From: JBHIET01 sp046760785
Lineage (GTDB): Bacteria > Chloroflexota > Anaerolineae > B4-G1
DNA length: 14,644 nt
Direction: 5' to 3'
Assembly (NCBI GenBank): GCA_046760785.1
Contig: JBHIET010000082.1
Span: 1 to 14,644, forward strand
Shown here: piece after piece, positions 1 through 7,788 of the stretch
Layout: every line of letters starts with the position of its first letter
Numbering within the stretch: the stretch's first letter is position 1
Position numbers and translations under genes: made by a program
The notes under the pieces: model-generated
Seen by the model: the letters and a program-made list of their open reading frames with translations, nothing else
What the model was told of the DNA's origin: nothing
The model's database searches: none

Positions 1-340
1 CTGGTGGCAATTCTCTCAGTGCGTGACACGGCGCACCCGCCAGGCGCGGTCGGCTCCAGGTGTCGCGGGGTCCTGTATCTCCCAAGTGGGAGGGGACAGA
101 TACAGGTTGGATGTGATAGCCCTCGGCAACGGGGTAGGCCAAGAGTTCGTTCGCTAGGCGCTTCAGGTCCGCGGACGAGAGAGCGCCACGCAGGAAATAT
201 AAATCGCTCACCCGGACTTCTCGGACATGGTCGAGGCCCAGTTGAGCGATCTAGGGCAGCAAGCCTGCCGCCCGCCCATCGGGCAGGTCGGCTTGCCAAA
301 AAACTCTGCGATAAACTTCTCTCTTAGGAGGACGGGCCAT
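1..340 (-). pseudogene. PurS-like (N-terminal FGAM synthase) fragment, broken by an in-frame stop
   Basis: Read from the ATG at 340, this frame gives a protein resembling PurS, the small subunit of phosphoribosylformylglycinamidine synthase (purine synthesis), or a PurS domain fused to the front of PurL. Visible PurS features are an early DLPDGRA (like DPQG), REVRVSDLYFL (like VRxGKYxEL), and LLAYPVAEGYHIQP (like the closing LLANxVIEDY segment). Codon 30 is TAG (251-253), in the middle of the helix, yet the homology continues in the same frame after it. After about residue 91 the resemblance stops, where an inverted repeat begins, and the frame runs open off the window edge with no PurL-like sequence. 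No good Shine-Dalgarno precedes the ATG. I read it as a degenerate gene or a gene disrupted by an insertion. A sequencing error at the TAG is the alternative. The family call is from remembered motifs only. Confidence 0.5.
72..106. repeat. Inverted repeat with 9-bp arms inside the PurS-like fragment
   Basis: CCTGTATCT (72-80) and AGATACAGG (98-106) are perfect reverse complements around a 17-nt spacer. It lies exactly where the PurS-like homology stops. There is no T-run on either side, so it is not an obvious intrinsic terminator. It could be a subterminal hairpin of a mobile element or a chance repeat. Confidence 0.5.
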
Positions 341-440
341 GATGCAGTGATTTCCATTTCCAATCCCAATATACAAGAGCAGGCCGGAACTGCGGATACC
401 TCAACCTCCAGAAGTATCCTACTATGAAGGGCAAGAATTG
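341..440. other. Short spacer downstream of lysK; weak hairpin only
   Basis: This 100-nt gap follows the end of the operon. It contains a modest inverted repeat, GGATAC (394-399) and GTATCC (414-419), without a following T-run on the minus strand. I see no convincing terminator, promoter or small gene here. Confidence 0.4.
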
Positions 441-1523
441 TCAAACCGCGATTGCAGCGAATCGGCAAGTCAACGACTCGGTGAGTATCTCCAGCGCCCG
501 CGCCAGCACCTCTATCCCCCGGCGAAATTCCTCGATCTCGATGTGTTCATCCGGTGTGTGATCCAGCGACGAGTCACCCGGCCCGTAGGCCACGATGGGA
601 CAGCCCCACGCCGGGCCAACGACGTTCATATCCGAGGTGCCCGTCTTGAGCTTGAAGCGCGGGCGCCCGCCCTCGGCGCGGATGGCTAGCAACAGAGCGC
701 GTACCGGCGGGGTGTTCTTTGCGGCGCGGAAGGGCGGTTCGCCGTAGGGGAAGGTTAGCTCGGCTCCATCGCTCCAGTCTCTCATCCGCCACTGCAACTC
801 TGCCACGTCGGCCCCCGGTGGCAGCCGCAGCCCTATGCTCATCTCCACCCCCTGCTCCAGCCCATCGCCAAAGGTGCGGATGGCCCGCAAAGCGGGGTCC
901 AGCGTGTCGAAGCGGTATGCCCGGCCTCTGTTGAGCGACACCGCATAATCCACCAGGCGGTTCCAAAAAGCCACCGCTTCCTCCGCCGGAGCATGCCGCC
1001 CGCTGGCACCGTGTCTGGACGGTTGCGCCAGTCGGTAGTCAACGCTCAGCGATCCTTTGTACCCCAGCGTGATTCCCTGCCAACCGCTCGGCTCGCCGAT
1101 GATGGCGCAATCCGGCGGCGCCAGCGCGCGCGTCAGGTGACGCGCCCCTCGCGAGCGCGCTTCCTCCTCCACTGCGCCGATCACCACCAGCTTGGCCCCG
1201 CTCAACTGGGGAGCCACCTGCGCCGCCGCCAGCACGAAGGCCGCCAACGGCCCCTTGGCGTCCACCGCACCCCGACCATATAGCCGCCCCCCCTCCCGCC
1301 GCACGGGGACGAGGCCGGGCACGGTGTCCATATGCCCTAACAGCACGATCTCCCGCCCGGCCTCTGGATCTCCCATCGCACCCACGACGTTGCCCACCTC
1401 GTCTCGATGTGTTTGGAAACCCAGCACCATCATCCGCTCAACCAGAAACTCGGCCACCGCGTCCTCTTTGCCGGAGGGACTGGGAACGGAGAGCAATTCC
1501 TCCAGGAAAACAACCCGGTCCAC
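441..1523 (-). CDS. lysK: LysK: LysW-lysine/ornithine hydrolase (M20 metallopeptidase)
   Basis: This 360-residue M20-family deacylase should cut the gamma-peptide bond between the LysW C-terminal glutamate and finished lysine (or ornithine), releasing the amino acid and recycling the carrier. Metal and catalytic residues are all visible: GHMDTVPG (H64, D66), YGRGAVDAKG (bridging D88), VEEEARSRG (catalytic E119 followed by E120), IGEPSG (E144) and the C-terminal LDHTPDEH (H321). It is cytosolic, with no signal peptide. I use the GTG start at 1523. GGAGG at 1530-1534 sits 6 nt ahead, and lysJ ends only 1 nt upstream. It is the last intact gene of the operon. The family also includes ArgE, DapE and carboxypeptidase G2, and the LysW context decides the name. 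In a dual pathway it would process both LysW-Lys and LysW-Orn. Confidence 0.93.
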   Translation of the reverse strand: MDRVVFLEELLSVPSPSGKEDAVAEFLVERMMVLGFQTHRDEVGNVVGAMGDPEAGREIVLLGHMDTVPGLVPVRREGGRLYGRGAVDAKGPLAAFVLAAAQVAPQLSGAKLVVIGAVEEEARSRGARHLTRALAPPDCAIIGEPSGWQGITLGYKGSLSVDYRLAQPSRHGASGRHAPAEEAVAFWNRLVDYAVSLNRGRAYRFDTLDPALRAIRTFGDGLEQGVEMSIGLRLPPGADVAELQWRMRDWSDGAELTFPYGEPPFRAAKNTPPVRALLLAIRAEGGRPRFKLKTGTSDMNVVGPAWGCPIVAYGPGDSSLDHTPDEHIEIEEFRRGIEVLARALEILTESLTCRFAAIAV

Positions 1524-1524
1524 G

Positions 1525-2694
1525 TCACGCCTCCAGCGTAGCCGCCACCCGCTCCACCACCGTGTCCAGCTCCTCCTCGCCGATCACCAGTGGCGGCAAG
1601 AAGCGCATCACCGTGGCTCCTGCCGAAAGGGCCAGCACCCCGCGCTCGGCCAGAGCGGCTAGGTACGGTGCAGACTTGCCCTTTAGCTCCACGCCGACCA
1701 TCAGCCCCAGCCCGCGCACCTGTCGCACCAGCGGCGAGGGAATTGCCCTAAATCCGTCCATTAACCGCGTTCCCAGTTCGGCTGCCCGTTGGGGAAGCGC
1801 CTCCGACTCGATATAGTGGATCGTTGCCAGGGCCGCCGCGCAGGCGAGGGGGTTGCCGCCAAAGGTGGAGCCGTGGGCTTTTCTGGGCAACTCTCCCACG
1901 CGCGGGCCAATGAGCACGGCTCCCATTGGCAACCCCCCCGCAATCGCCTTCGCCACGCACATCATGTCGGGCTGCAAGCCATAGTGCTGGCAGGCGAACA
2001 TGCGCCCCGTGCGCCCAAAGCCGGTCTGCACCTCGTCCACGATGAACAGCGCCCCGCACTCCCGGCACAGCCTCTGCACCCCGCGCAGGTAATCACCGTC
2101 GCCGAGAATGACGCCTCCCTCTCCCTGTACCACCTCCAGGATGACGGCTGCCGTCTCCTCGTCCACCGTCTGCTCCATGCGTTGCAGCCGGTTATAGGGC
2201 ACGAATTCAAAGCCGGGCACCAGCGGCTCAAACGGCTCACGGTACTGCTTGTTCCAGGTAGCCGAGAGCGCGCCAAAGGTGCGCCCGTGAAACCCGCGCA
2301 TCGCGGCCACGATCTTGATCCGGCCGGTGCTCGCCCGGGCGAACTTGAGCGCCGCCTCCACCGCCTCGGCCCCTGAATTGCACATAAAGACCCGCTCCAA
2401 TCCCGGCGGCGCGATGCGCACCAGTTCGGCCAACAGCAGCGCGCGGCGGTCGTTGTAGAATCCACCGGGGCAGACGCCTAGACGATGCGCCTGTTCTCCT
2501 ATCGCCTGGAGCACAACGGGGTTCGCGTGGCCTACGTTCGCTACGCCGTGGCCGCTCATACAATCAATGTAGGCCCGGCCGTCGGCGTCCCACAGCCGCG
2601 CTCCTTCCCCCCGCACGATGGCCAGGGGTTGCTTGAGGTAGAGGTCGCTGTCGTAGTGGCTTTCCAAAGTGATGATCTCATCGGTTGTCATCAT
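1525..2694 (-). CDS. lysJ: LysJ: LysW-gamma-aminoadipate/glutamate semialdehyde aminotransferase
   Basis: This is a 389-residue PLP-dependent class III aminotransferase of the ArgD/LysJ group. It converts the carrier-bound semialdehyde into carrier-bound lysine (or ornithine). Visible landmarks are NSGAEAVEAA (106-115, phosphate cup), VDEVQTGFGRTG with the PLP-ring aspartate D220, the Schiff-base lysine K249 in CVAKAIAGG, and GSTFGGNPLA (275-284). The length is normal for the family. The start ATG at 2694 overlaps the stop of the upstream dehydrogenase (ATGA). A second ATG follows at 2691 and is better spaced from GGAGG, so the protein may start one residue later. From sequence alone the protein could be ArgD. 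Its position between the homoisocitrate dehydrogenase and LysK supports LysJ, possibly serving both pathways. Confidence 0.93.
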   Translation of the reverse strand: MMTTDEIITLESHYDSDLYLKQPLAIVRGEGARLWDADGRAYIDCMSGHGVANVGHANPVVLQAIGEQAHRLGVCPGGFYNDRRALLLAELVRIAPPGLERVFMCNSGAEAVEAALKFARASTGRIKIVAAMRGFHGRTFGALSATWNKQYREPFEPLVPGFEFVPYNRLQRMEQTVDEETAAVILEVVQGEGGVILGDGDYLRGVQRLCRECGALFIVDEVQTGFGRTGRMFACQHYGLQPDMMCVAKAIAGGLPMGAVLIGPRVGELPRKAHGSTFGGNPLACAAALATIHYIESEALPQRAAELGTRLMDGFRAIPSPLVRQVRGLGLMVGVELKGKSAPYLAALAERGVLALSAGATVMRFLPPLVIGEEELDTVVERVAATLEA

Positions 2695-3701
2695 CGTTCC
2701 TCCATTGTATTGAGCACTGCGTCGGTCATCTCCCAGGTGCTCGCTGCGCCGCCTACATCTGGGGTGAGGCTAACACCGTCGCGGTACACTTTTCGTACTC
2801 CTTCTTCGATCCTTTGGGCTGTCTCCTCTTCCCCTAGATAGGAGAGCATCATCGCCCCGGCCAGGATCAGTGCTGTCGGGTTGGCGATGCCTTGCCCGGC
2901 GATGTCGGGGGCAGAGCCGTGCACCGCCTCGAAAACGGCCAGCCCGTCGCCGATGTTCGCCGCCGGGATGAGGCCCAGCCCTCCCACCAGCCCGGCGGCC
3001 AGATCGGAGACGATGTCGCCGTAGAGGTTGGGGCACAAGAGCAGGTCGTGCCGCCGGGGATCGAGCACCAGGTCCATACACAGGGCGTCCACGATGCGCT
3101 CGCGGTACTCGATATCCGGATAGCCTTCCGCTACCTCTCTGGCGCATTCCAGAAACAGCCCGTCGGACAGTTTGAGGATGTTGGCTTTGTGGACGGCGGT
3201 GACCGTCCGGCGTGAATGGCTGCGAGCGTAATCGAAAGCGAAGCGGGCGATGCGCAGACTGGCCCGGCGGGTCACGCGCTTGATCGCCTCCACGGTGTCA
3301 GGGGCGACTTGCCGCTCGAGGCCGCTGTAAAGCCCCTCCGTATTTTCCCGCACGATGTCGAGGTCGACATCCCGGTAGCGGCAGGGGAGGCCGGGGATGC
3401 TCTTGATCGGGCGCAGGTTGGCGTAAAGCTCCAACTCTCTGCGCAGGGCCACGTTGACGCTGGAAAAGCCCACGCCGATAGGGGTGGTGATCGGCCCCTT
3501 GAGCGCCACTCCACTGCGGCGAATCCCCTCCAGGAGCGCTTCTGGAAGCGGCGCGCCGTATTTCTCCAGCGCTGTCGCCCCGGCCTCGAACGTCTGCCAC
3601 CGAATCGGTACCCCGGTGGCGTTGATGACTCTTTGAGCCGCCTCCACTGCCTCCGGTCCGATGCCGTCGCCGGGAATGAGTGCTACGGTGTGTTGTTCCA
3701 T
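2691..3701 (-). CDS. Homoisocitrate dehydrogenase (NAD-type isocitrate/isopropylmalate dehydrogenase family)
   Basis: This 336-residue beta-decarboxylating dehydrogenase would oxidise homoisocitrate to 2-oxoadipate in the lysine branch. Domain landmarks are the N-terminal LIPGDGIGPE (8-17), the substrate loop FSSVNVALRRELELYANLRP (79-98), IVRENTEGLYSG (116-127), the lysine of VHKANILK (170-177), metal aspartates in GDIVSD (228-233), and HGSAPDIAG (261-269), whose aspartate indicates NAD rather than NADP. The substrate loop with SxN resembles mitochondrial-type NAD-isocitrate dehydrogenase more than the arginine-bearing loop I recall for Thermus homoisocitrate dehydrogenase. The enzyme may therefore accept isocitrate as well, or instead. 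The start ATG at 3701 is 6 nt after GGAGG and lies inside the upstream gene (19-nt overlap). The stop overlaps lysJ by 4 nt. The family is certain; the substrate is inferred from context. Confidence 0.85.
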   Translation of the reverse strand: MEQHTVALIPGDGIGPEAVEAAQRVINATGVPIRWQTFEAGATALEKYGAPLPEALLEGIRRSGVALKGPITTPIGVGFSSVNVALRRELELYANLRPIKSIPGLPCRYRDVDLDIVRENTEGLYSGLERQVAPDTVEAIKRVTRRASLRIARFAFDYARSHSRRTVTAVHKANILKLSDGLFLECAREVAEGYPDIEYRERIVDALCMDLVLDPRRHDLLLCPNLYGDIVSDLAAGLVGGLGLIPAANIGDGLAVFEAVHGSAPDIAGQGIANPTALILAGAMMLSYLGEEETAQRIEEGVRKVYRDGVSLTPDVGGAASTWEMTDAVLNTMEER

Positions 3702-4201
3702 CCAAAGCCTCCGTGCTCAAGGACGTGGGGCGCCAGCCCTCCGTCGGCCAAAATGGCCTGCATTACGGGCGGGAGGGGGGCGAAGGAGCGCTCGAATCCC
3801 CTCGTGAGGTTCTTTACCCGCCCTTGCGATAGGTCTATTTCGATCTCGTCCCCGGTCTCAAAGCCTTCTGTATCGCAGATGATGGGCGCCACTCCCACGT
3901 TCACCGCGTTGCGGAAAAAGATGCGGGCAAAGGAGCGGGCCAGTACTGCGCGGATGCCTCTTTCTCTGAGCACCAGAGGGGCATGTTCTCGCGATGAGCC
4001 TTGCCCAAAATTCTTGCCCGCCACTACAAAGTCACCCGGCCGGGCCTTTCGAGCGAACTCCCGGTCGGCATCCTCCAGGGCATGCTCGGCCAGGGCCTTG
4101 ATGTCGCCCCGCAGGTGGTAGTAACGACCGGGGGTGATATGATCGGTGCTCACATCATCCCCAAAGCACCAGATTCGGCCGCGCATTGCTTTGTTCGTCA
4201 T
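3683..4201 (-). CDS. lysU: Homoaconitase small subunit (LeuD/LysU family)
   Basis: This 172-residue swivel-domain subunit would pair with the large subunit encoded just upstream to isomerise homocitrate to homoisocitrate via homoaconitate. Visible features are VSTDHITPGRY (18-27) followed by the substrate-choice loop YHLRGD (28-33), GDFVVAGKNFGQGSSREHAP (56-75) with the conserved GSSREH active-site serine and arginine, and SFARIFFRNAVNVG (90-103). The length is usual for prokaryotic small subunits of the isopropylmalate isomerase/homoaconitase family. The start ATG at 4201 overlaps the large-subunit stop (ATGA); Met6 at 4186 is an alternative start. The last codons overlap the dehydrogenase gene by 19 nt, and the codons for its terminal GGFG carry that gene's Shine-Dalgarno. 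Isopropylmalate isomerase (leucine) is the alternative role, and dual function is possible. Confidence 0.88.
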   Translation of the reverse strand: MTNKAMRGRIWCFGDDVSTDHITPGRYYHLRGDIKALAEHALEDADREFARKARPGDFVVAGKNFGQGSSREHAPLVLRERGIRAVLARSFARIFFRNAVNVGVAPIICDTEGFETGDEIEIDLSQGRVKNLTRGFERSFAPLPPVMQAILADGGLAPHVLEHGGFGWNNTP

Positions 4202-5448
4202 TGGATGAATTCTCCCGGATCGGTTATCTCGCCCGCTATCGCCGTGGCGGCGGCGGTGGCGGGGGAGGCGAGAAATATCTCTCCTTGCGGGTTGCCCATC
4301 CTGCCGTTGAAGTTGCGGTTCTGGGTGGAGAGGCAACGTTCGCCGTCCGCGAGTACGCCCTGGTGCACCCCCACGCAAGCTCCGCAGCCGGGGGGGAGGA
4401 TGATGGCCCCCGCCTGGGTGAAAATCTCTAACAGTCCTTCCCTCATAGCGTCGAGGTATGTCCTCCGCGAGGCCGGCCCAATGATGAGCCGCAGACGGGG
4501 ATGGGCCTGGCGCCCCTTCAGGATTTCGGCCGCGGCCCGCAGGTCGGGAAGCCGCCCGTTGGTGCAAGTGCCGATAAAGACTTGGTCGATTGGTGCGCCC
4601 GCCGCTTCCTCGATGGAACAGACGTTGTCCACATAATGGGGACAGGCCACCTGGGGTGTGAGGTCGCTCACGTCGAGTTCTACGACACGTTCGTAGGAAG
4701 CATCCGGGTCGGGTGACAGGGGGGTGTAATCTTTTTCCCTCCCTTGATCCGCGAGCAAGTCGCGCGTGGCCTCGTCGGCAGCGCACAGCCCGGCTTTGGC
4801 TCCTCCTTCGACCGCCATGTTACAGAGGGTCAGCCGCTCCTCGATGCTCATGCCGGCGACTACCGGCCCGCCGAATTCGAGCGCTTTGTAGATCGCTCCG
4901 TCGGCCCGCAAAAGTTTGATGAGGTGCAAGATGACGTCCTTGGCCGCGGCCGGGGGGCGGAGCCGACCTTTTATTTCGATACGGAAGGTTTCGGGGATCC
5001 TGAGCCACGTTTTGCCCAAAGCCATTGCCACCCCCACGTCGGTGGAGCCCATGCCCGTGGCAAAAGCCCCCAGCGCCCCGGCGGTACAGGTGTGGGAATC
5101 GGCCCCGATAATGATCTGCCCCGGCCTGGCCCATTGCTCGGCCACGATCTGATGGCAGATGCCGGCTCCAGGGGCGAACAAGGTTGCCCCTTTTTCCCCG
5201 GCAAAGGCGCGCAGCCGTTTTTGTACATTGGCAAGCTCTCTGCGAGGTGCCGGGGCAGCGTGGTCACAAAAGAGAAGGGTGGTGACGGCCAAGCGCTCTC
5301 TTCCCATTGCTGCGAACTGGTCGAGGGCCAGAGGCCCCGTTCCTTCGTGAGCCAGGAGGAGGTCCACCGGGGCGATGACAAATTCTCCCGCTGTGACCCG
5401 GCGCCCTATCCGTCGAGCGATGATTTTTTCCACCAGGGTCTGTCCCAT
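4198..5448 (-). CDS. lysT: Homoaconitase large subunit (LeuC/LysT family, 4Fe-4S)
   Basis: This 416-residue aconitase-superfamily large subunit carries the [4Fe-4S] cluster used to dehydrate and rehydrate homocitrate. Cluster ligands are visible as C295 in GTCTNG and C355/C358 in PPGCGACVG. Other family landmarks are CDHAAPAP (61-68), GADSHTCTAGALGAFATGMG (115-134) and STQNRNFNGRMG (374-385). The roughly 416-residue length is that of the prokaryotic LeuC/HacA type, not the longer bacterial LeuC. The ATG at 5448 is chosen because GGAGG lies 6 nt upstream. A GTG at 5451 would add one residue and overlap the preceding stop by 4 nt. The C-terminal stop overlaps the small-subunit start. Isopropylmalate isomerase is the close alternative; homocitrate-synthase neighbours favour homoaconitase. 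Confidence 0.88.
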   Translation of the reverse strand: MGQTLVEKIIARRIGRRVTAGEFVIAPVDLLLAHEGTGPLALDQFAAMGRERLAVTTLLFCDHAAPAPRRELANVQKRLRAFAGEKGATLFAPGAGICHQIVAEQWARPGQIIIGADSHTCTAGALGAFATGMGSTDVGVAMALGKTWLRIPETFRIEIKGRLRPPAAAKDVILHLIKLLRADGAIYKALEFGGPVVAGMSIEERLTLCNMAVEGGAKAGLCAADEATRDLLADQGREKDYTPLSPDPDASYERVVELDVSDLTPQVACPHYVDNVCSIEEAAGAPIDQVFIGTCTNGRLPDLRAAAEILKGRQAHPRLRLIIGPASRRTYLDAMREGLLEIFTQAGAIILPPGCGACVGVHQGVLADGERCLSTQNRNFNGRMGNPQGEIFLASPATAAATAIAGEITDPGEFIQ

Positions 5449-6587
5449 CACCGGCCTCCAACGTCTAGTCTTTTGTACAGGAGCATCAGCTCTTTGTTGA
5501 ACAGCGGTCTTTTCAACTCCACCGCCATAGCCCGCACTCGCTCCAGTAGTTTGCCCGCCATATCATTGTCCAGCTCGATGCCGAATTCGGCACCGAATTT
5601 ATAGGTGAGGGCTTTGGAACCGGAGTGTTTGCCGATGACGATCTGGCGTTGCAGTCCCACTTCTTCGGGGCTGAAAGCCTCGTAACTGGAGGGGTCCTTG
5701 AGTATGCCATCGGCGTGAATGCCGGACTCGTGGGCAAAGACGTTCGTGCCAATGATCGCCTTCCAGATGGGAATGGCCCGCTGACTGGCTTTGGCCACGT
5801 ACTCGGCGACTTCGCGAAAGCGTGAGGTGTCTAGGTCCAAGTCCACCTTGTAGAGATGCTTTAGGGCCATGGCCACCTCTTCGAGGGGCGAGTTGCCGGT
5901 CCGCTCCCCCAGGCCGCCGATGGAGGCGGCTACCGAGCTGGCCCCACCTCGAATTCCGGCCAAGACATTCGCCGTCGCCATGCCAAAGTCGTTGTGCATG
6001 TGCATTTCGATGGGCAGAGGGATCTCTTGGGCGATGAACTTGATGCGTTTATAGGTGGTGTAAGGGGCCTCCAAGCCGAGAGAGTCGCAGTAACGGACCA
6101 TCCTCGCTCCCAGTTTCTCGGCCAGGCGATAGTATTCGAGTAGGAAGGACATGTCGGTGCGGGAGGCATCCTCTGCGCTCACCGTGTAAGTGAGGCCGAG
6201 GCGCTGGGCCTCTTTCGCCGCTCCCTCCATCTGTTCCAGAACCCAGTCCCGCGAGCGGCGAAACTTGCGTTCGATGTGGATGTCCGAGGTGGAAATAGAG
6301 ATGATCGTGTCGTGGACGCCACATTCGGCGGCGGCCTGTACGTCTTTTTTCTTGGCCCGGGCAAAGGCGTTGACTTCCAGGGGGAGACCGGCATCCACGA
6401 CCGCCTTGACGCACTCTTTTTCCTCCAGCCCCAGAGCGGGGAAGCCGGCCTCGATGGCCGGTATGCCAATCTCGGCCAGGAAAGTGGCGATCTGCTGCTT
6501 TTCCCAGGGGGTAAAGATCACTCCTACTGCTTGTTCTCCGTCCCGTAAGGTGGTATCCAGGAATCGGATGTTGGATGCTGTAACCAT
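5448..6587 (-). CDS. Homocitrate synthase family protein 2 (intact HESGIH motif)
   Basis: This 379-residue protein of the homocitrate/isopropylmalate synthase family condenses acetyl-CoA with an oxoacid, here most likely 2-oxoglutarate to give homocitrate, the first step of the aminoadipate route. The TIM barrel shows FLDTTLRDGEQ (9-19), metal-binding HMHNDFGMATAN (196-207) and GGLGERTGN (224-232). The C-terminal subdomain keeps AHESGIHADGILKDP (285-299) and IGKHSGSKAL (318-327). The length fits homocitrate synthases that lack the leucine-feedback domain of long LeuA enzymes. The start ATG at 6587 is 1 nt after the stop of the preceding paralog, and the gene ends overlapping the homoaconitase large subunit. 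NifV/AksA or short isopropylmalate synthase are close relatives; the following homoaconitase and LysW genes favour homocitrate synthase. Confidence 0.87.
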   Translation of the reverse strand: MVTASNIRFLDTTLRDGEQAVGVIFTPWEKQQIATFLAEIGIPAIEAGFPALGLEEKECVKAVVDAGLPLEVNAFARAKKKDVQAAAECGVHDTIISISTSDIHIERKFRRSRDWVLEQMEGAAKEAQRLGLTYTVSAEDASRTDMSFLLEYYRLAEKLGARMVRYCDSLGLEAPYTTYKRIKFIAQEIPLPIEMHMHNDFGMATANVLAGIRGGASSVAASIGGLGERTGNSPLEEVAMALKHLYKVDLDLDTSRFREVAEYVAKASQRAIPIWKAIIGTNVFAHESGIHADGILKDPSSYEAFSPEEVGLQRQIVIGKHSGSKALTYKFGAEFGIELDNDMAGKLLERVRAMAVELKRPLFNKELMLLYKRLDVGGR

Positions 6588-6588
6588 G

Positions 6589-7788
6589 TTACCGTGTCTC
6601 CCTCTCTCGCAAGATTGAATATTCTTCTATCACTTCGTTATCGAACAAGGAACGTTTGAGAGCGATGGATCGGGACCTCAAGATGGGGACCAATTTGTTT
6701 ACCTCCTCTTCCAGAGGGTGATAGCCGTGTTCCCGCAGTTTGCGCCGGATCACACTCGGCCCAGAGTATTTCCCCACGTTGAAGCGGCGAAAGAGGCCCA
6801 CTTCGCCGGGCAGGAATATCTCATAGGTCGCCGGATCGAGCACCGCTCCGCTGGCCCGTCCTTCCGACTCGTAGACAAAGAGGTTGCTTCCCACCACCGG
6901 CTTCCAGGCCGGAATAGGCCGCCCCGATGCCAGAGCGACATACTCTGAAAGCTCGCGAAAGAGGGAAGTGCGGATGCCCAGGTTTATCCCTTCGCAATAG
7001 CGCAGGGCCATCACCAGCTCTTCGAGCGAAGCGTTTCCCGCTCTCTCTCCCAGGCCGTTGACGGTGGTATTGACATAGGTGGCCCCCGCCTCCAGGCCGG
7101 CGATGGCGTTGGCCGTAGCCATCCCAAAGTCGTTGTGGGTGTGCATTTCGATGGGGATGTCCACTTCCTCGATGAGGATCTTGACTCGCTCGTATGTCTC
7201 CAGCGGGTCCAAGACGCCCACTGTGTCGCAGTAGCGCAGCCGGTCGGCGCCGGTCTCTTTGACCGTGCGGGCAAATTCGACGAGAAAATCCGGGTCGGCC
7301 CGCGAGGCGTCCTCGGCATTCACAGAGACGTAGAGGTCGTGTTTCTTGGCGAACTCGACCGCTCGCTTGATCGAGTCCAACACCCACTGCCTGTCGCGCA
7401 TCAATTTATGCTGGATGTGAATATCGGACGAGGAGATCGACACGGCCACCGCGTCCACGCCACAGTCGAGAGAGTGCTGTATGTCGCTCACCACGGTCCG
7501 GTTCCAGGCCAGTATGCTGGTCGGGAGTTCCAGGTCCACAATATCCTTGATCGCTTTTTTCTCGTCGCCGCCCATAGTGGGTATCCCCACCTCGATCTGG
7601 TGGACACCCAACCGAGCGAGCATTTTGGCGATGTGGACTTTTTCCTCGTTGGCAAAGACCACTCCGGCCGTTTGCTCTCCGTCCCTGAGAGTGGTGTCGT
7701 CTATGTAGACGGGTCCTTGGAGCTTGGCGGTGAGCATCTCTTCGGGGAAACCATTCGACAGATCGAAAATTCGGTTCCACTTTTGCAT
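6589..7788 (-). CDS. Homocitrate synthase family protein 1 (NifV-like, HESGIH lost)
   Basis: This 399-residue member of the homocitrate synthase family is most like NifV in its N-terminal part, with YIDDTTLRDGEQTAGVVF (28-45) and IEVGIPTMGGDE (65-76). The TIM-barrel residues are complete: the LRDGEQ arginine/aspartate, metal-binding HTHNDFGMATAN (216-227) and NGLGERAGN (244-252). In the C-terminal subdomain, where active homologs have HESGIH, this protein reads YESEGR (306-311), and GKHSG has become GKYSG (339-343). The barrel seems competent, but the lid residue normally supplied across the dimer is missing. The ATG at 7788 has an AGGAGG-type ribosome binding site about 9 nt upstream, after a structured 113-nt leader. 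It ends 1 nt before its paralog, so the two are probably made in equal amounts and may form a heteromer. Confidence 0.82.
   Translation of the reverse strand: MQKWNRIFDLSNGFPEEMLTAKLQGPVYIDDTTLRDGEQTAGVVFANEEKVHIAKMLARLGVHQIEVGIPTMGGDEKKAIKDIVDLELPTSILAWNRTVVSDIQHSLDCGVDAVAVSISSSDIHIQHKLMRDRQWVLDSIKRAVEFAKKHDLYVSVNAEDASRADPDFLVEFARTVKETGADRLRYCDTVGVLDPLETYERVKILIEEVDIPIEMHTHNDFGMATANAIAGLEAGATYVNTTVNGLGERAGNASLEELVMALRYCEGINLGIRTSLFRELSEYVALASGRPIPAWKPVVGSNLFVYESEGRASGAVLDPATYEIFLPGEVGLFRRFNVGKYSGPSVIRRKLREHGYHPLEEEVNKLVPILRSRSIALKRSLFDNEVIEEYSILRERETR

Noticed and set aside
4201..4786. Upstream extension of the homoaconitase small-subunit frame to 4786
   Set aside because: The extra residues are an out-of-frame reading of the large-subunit gene. 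The ATG at 4201 with an ATGA overlap fits the family N-terminus.
3216..5604. Long plus-strand open frames opposite the dehydrogenase and homoaconitase genes
   Set aside because: They are antisense shadows of high-GC coding sequence. They match no protein motif, whereas the minus-strand frames carry complete family signatures.
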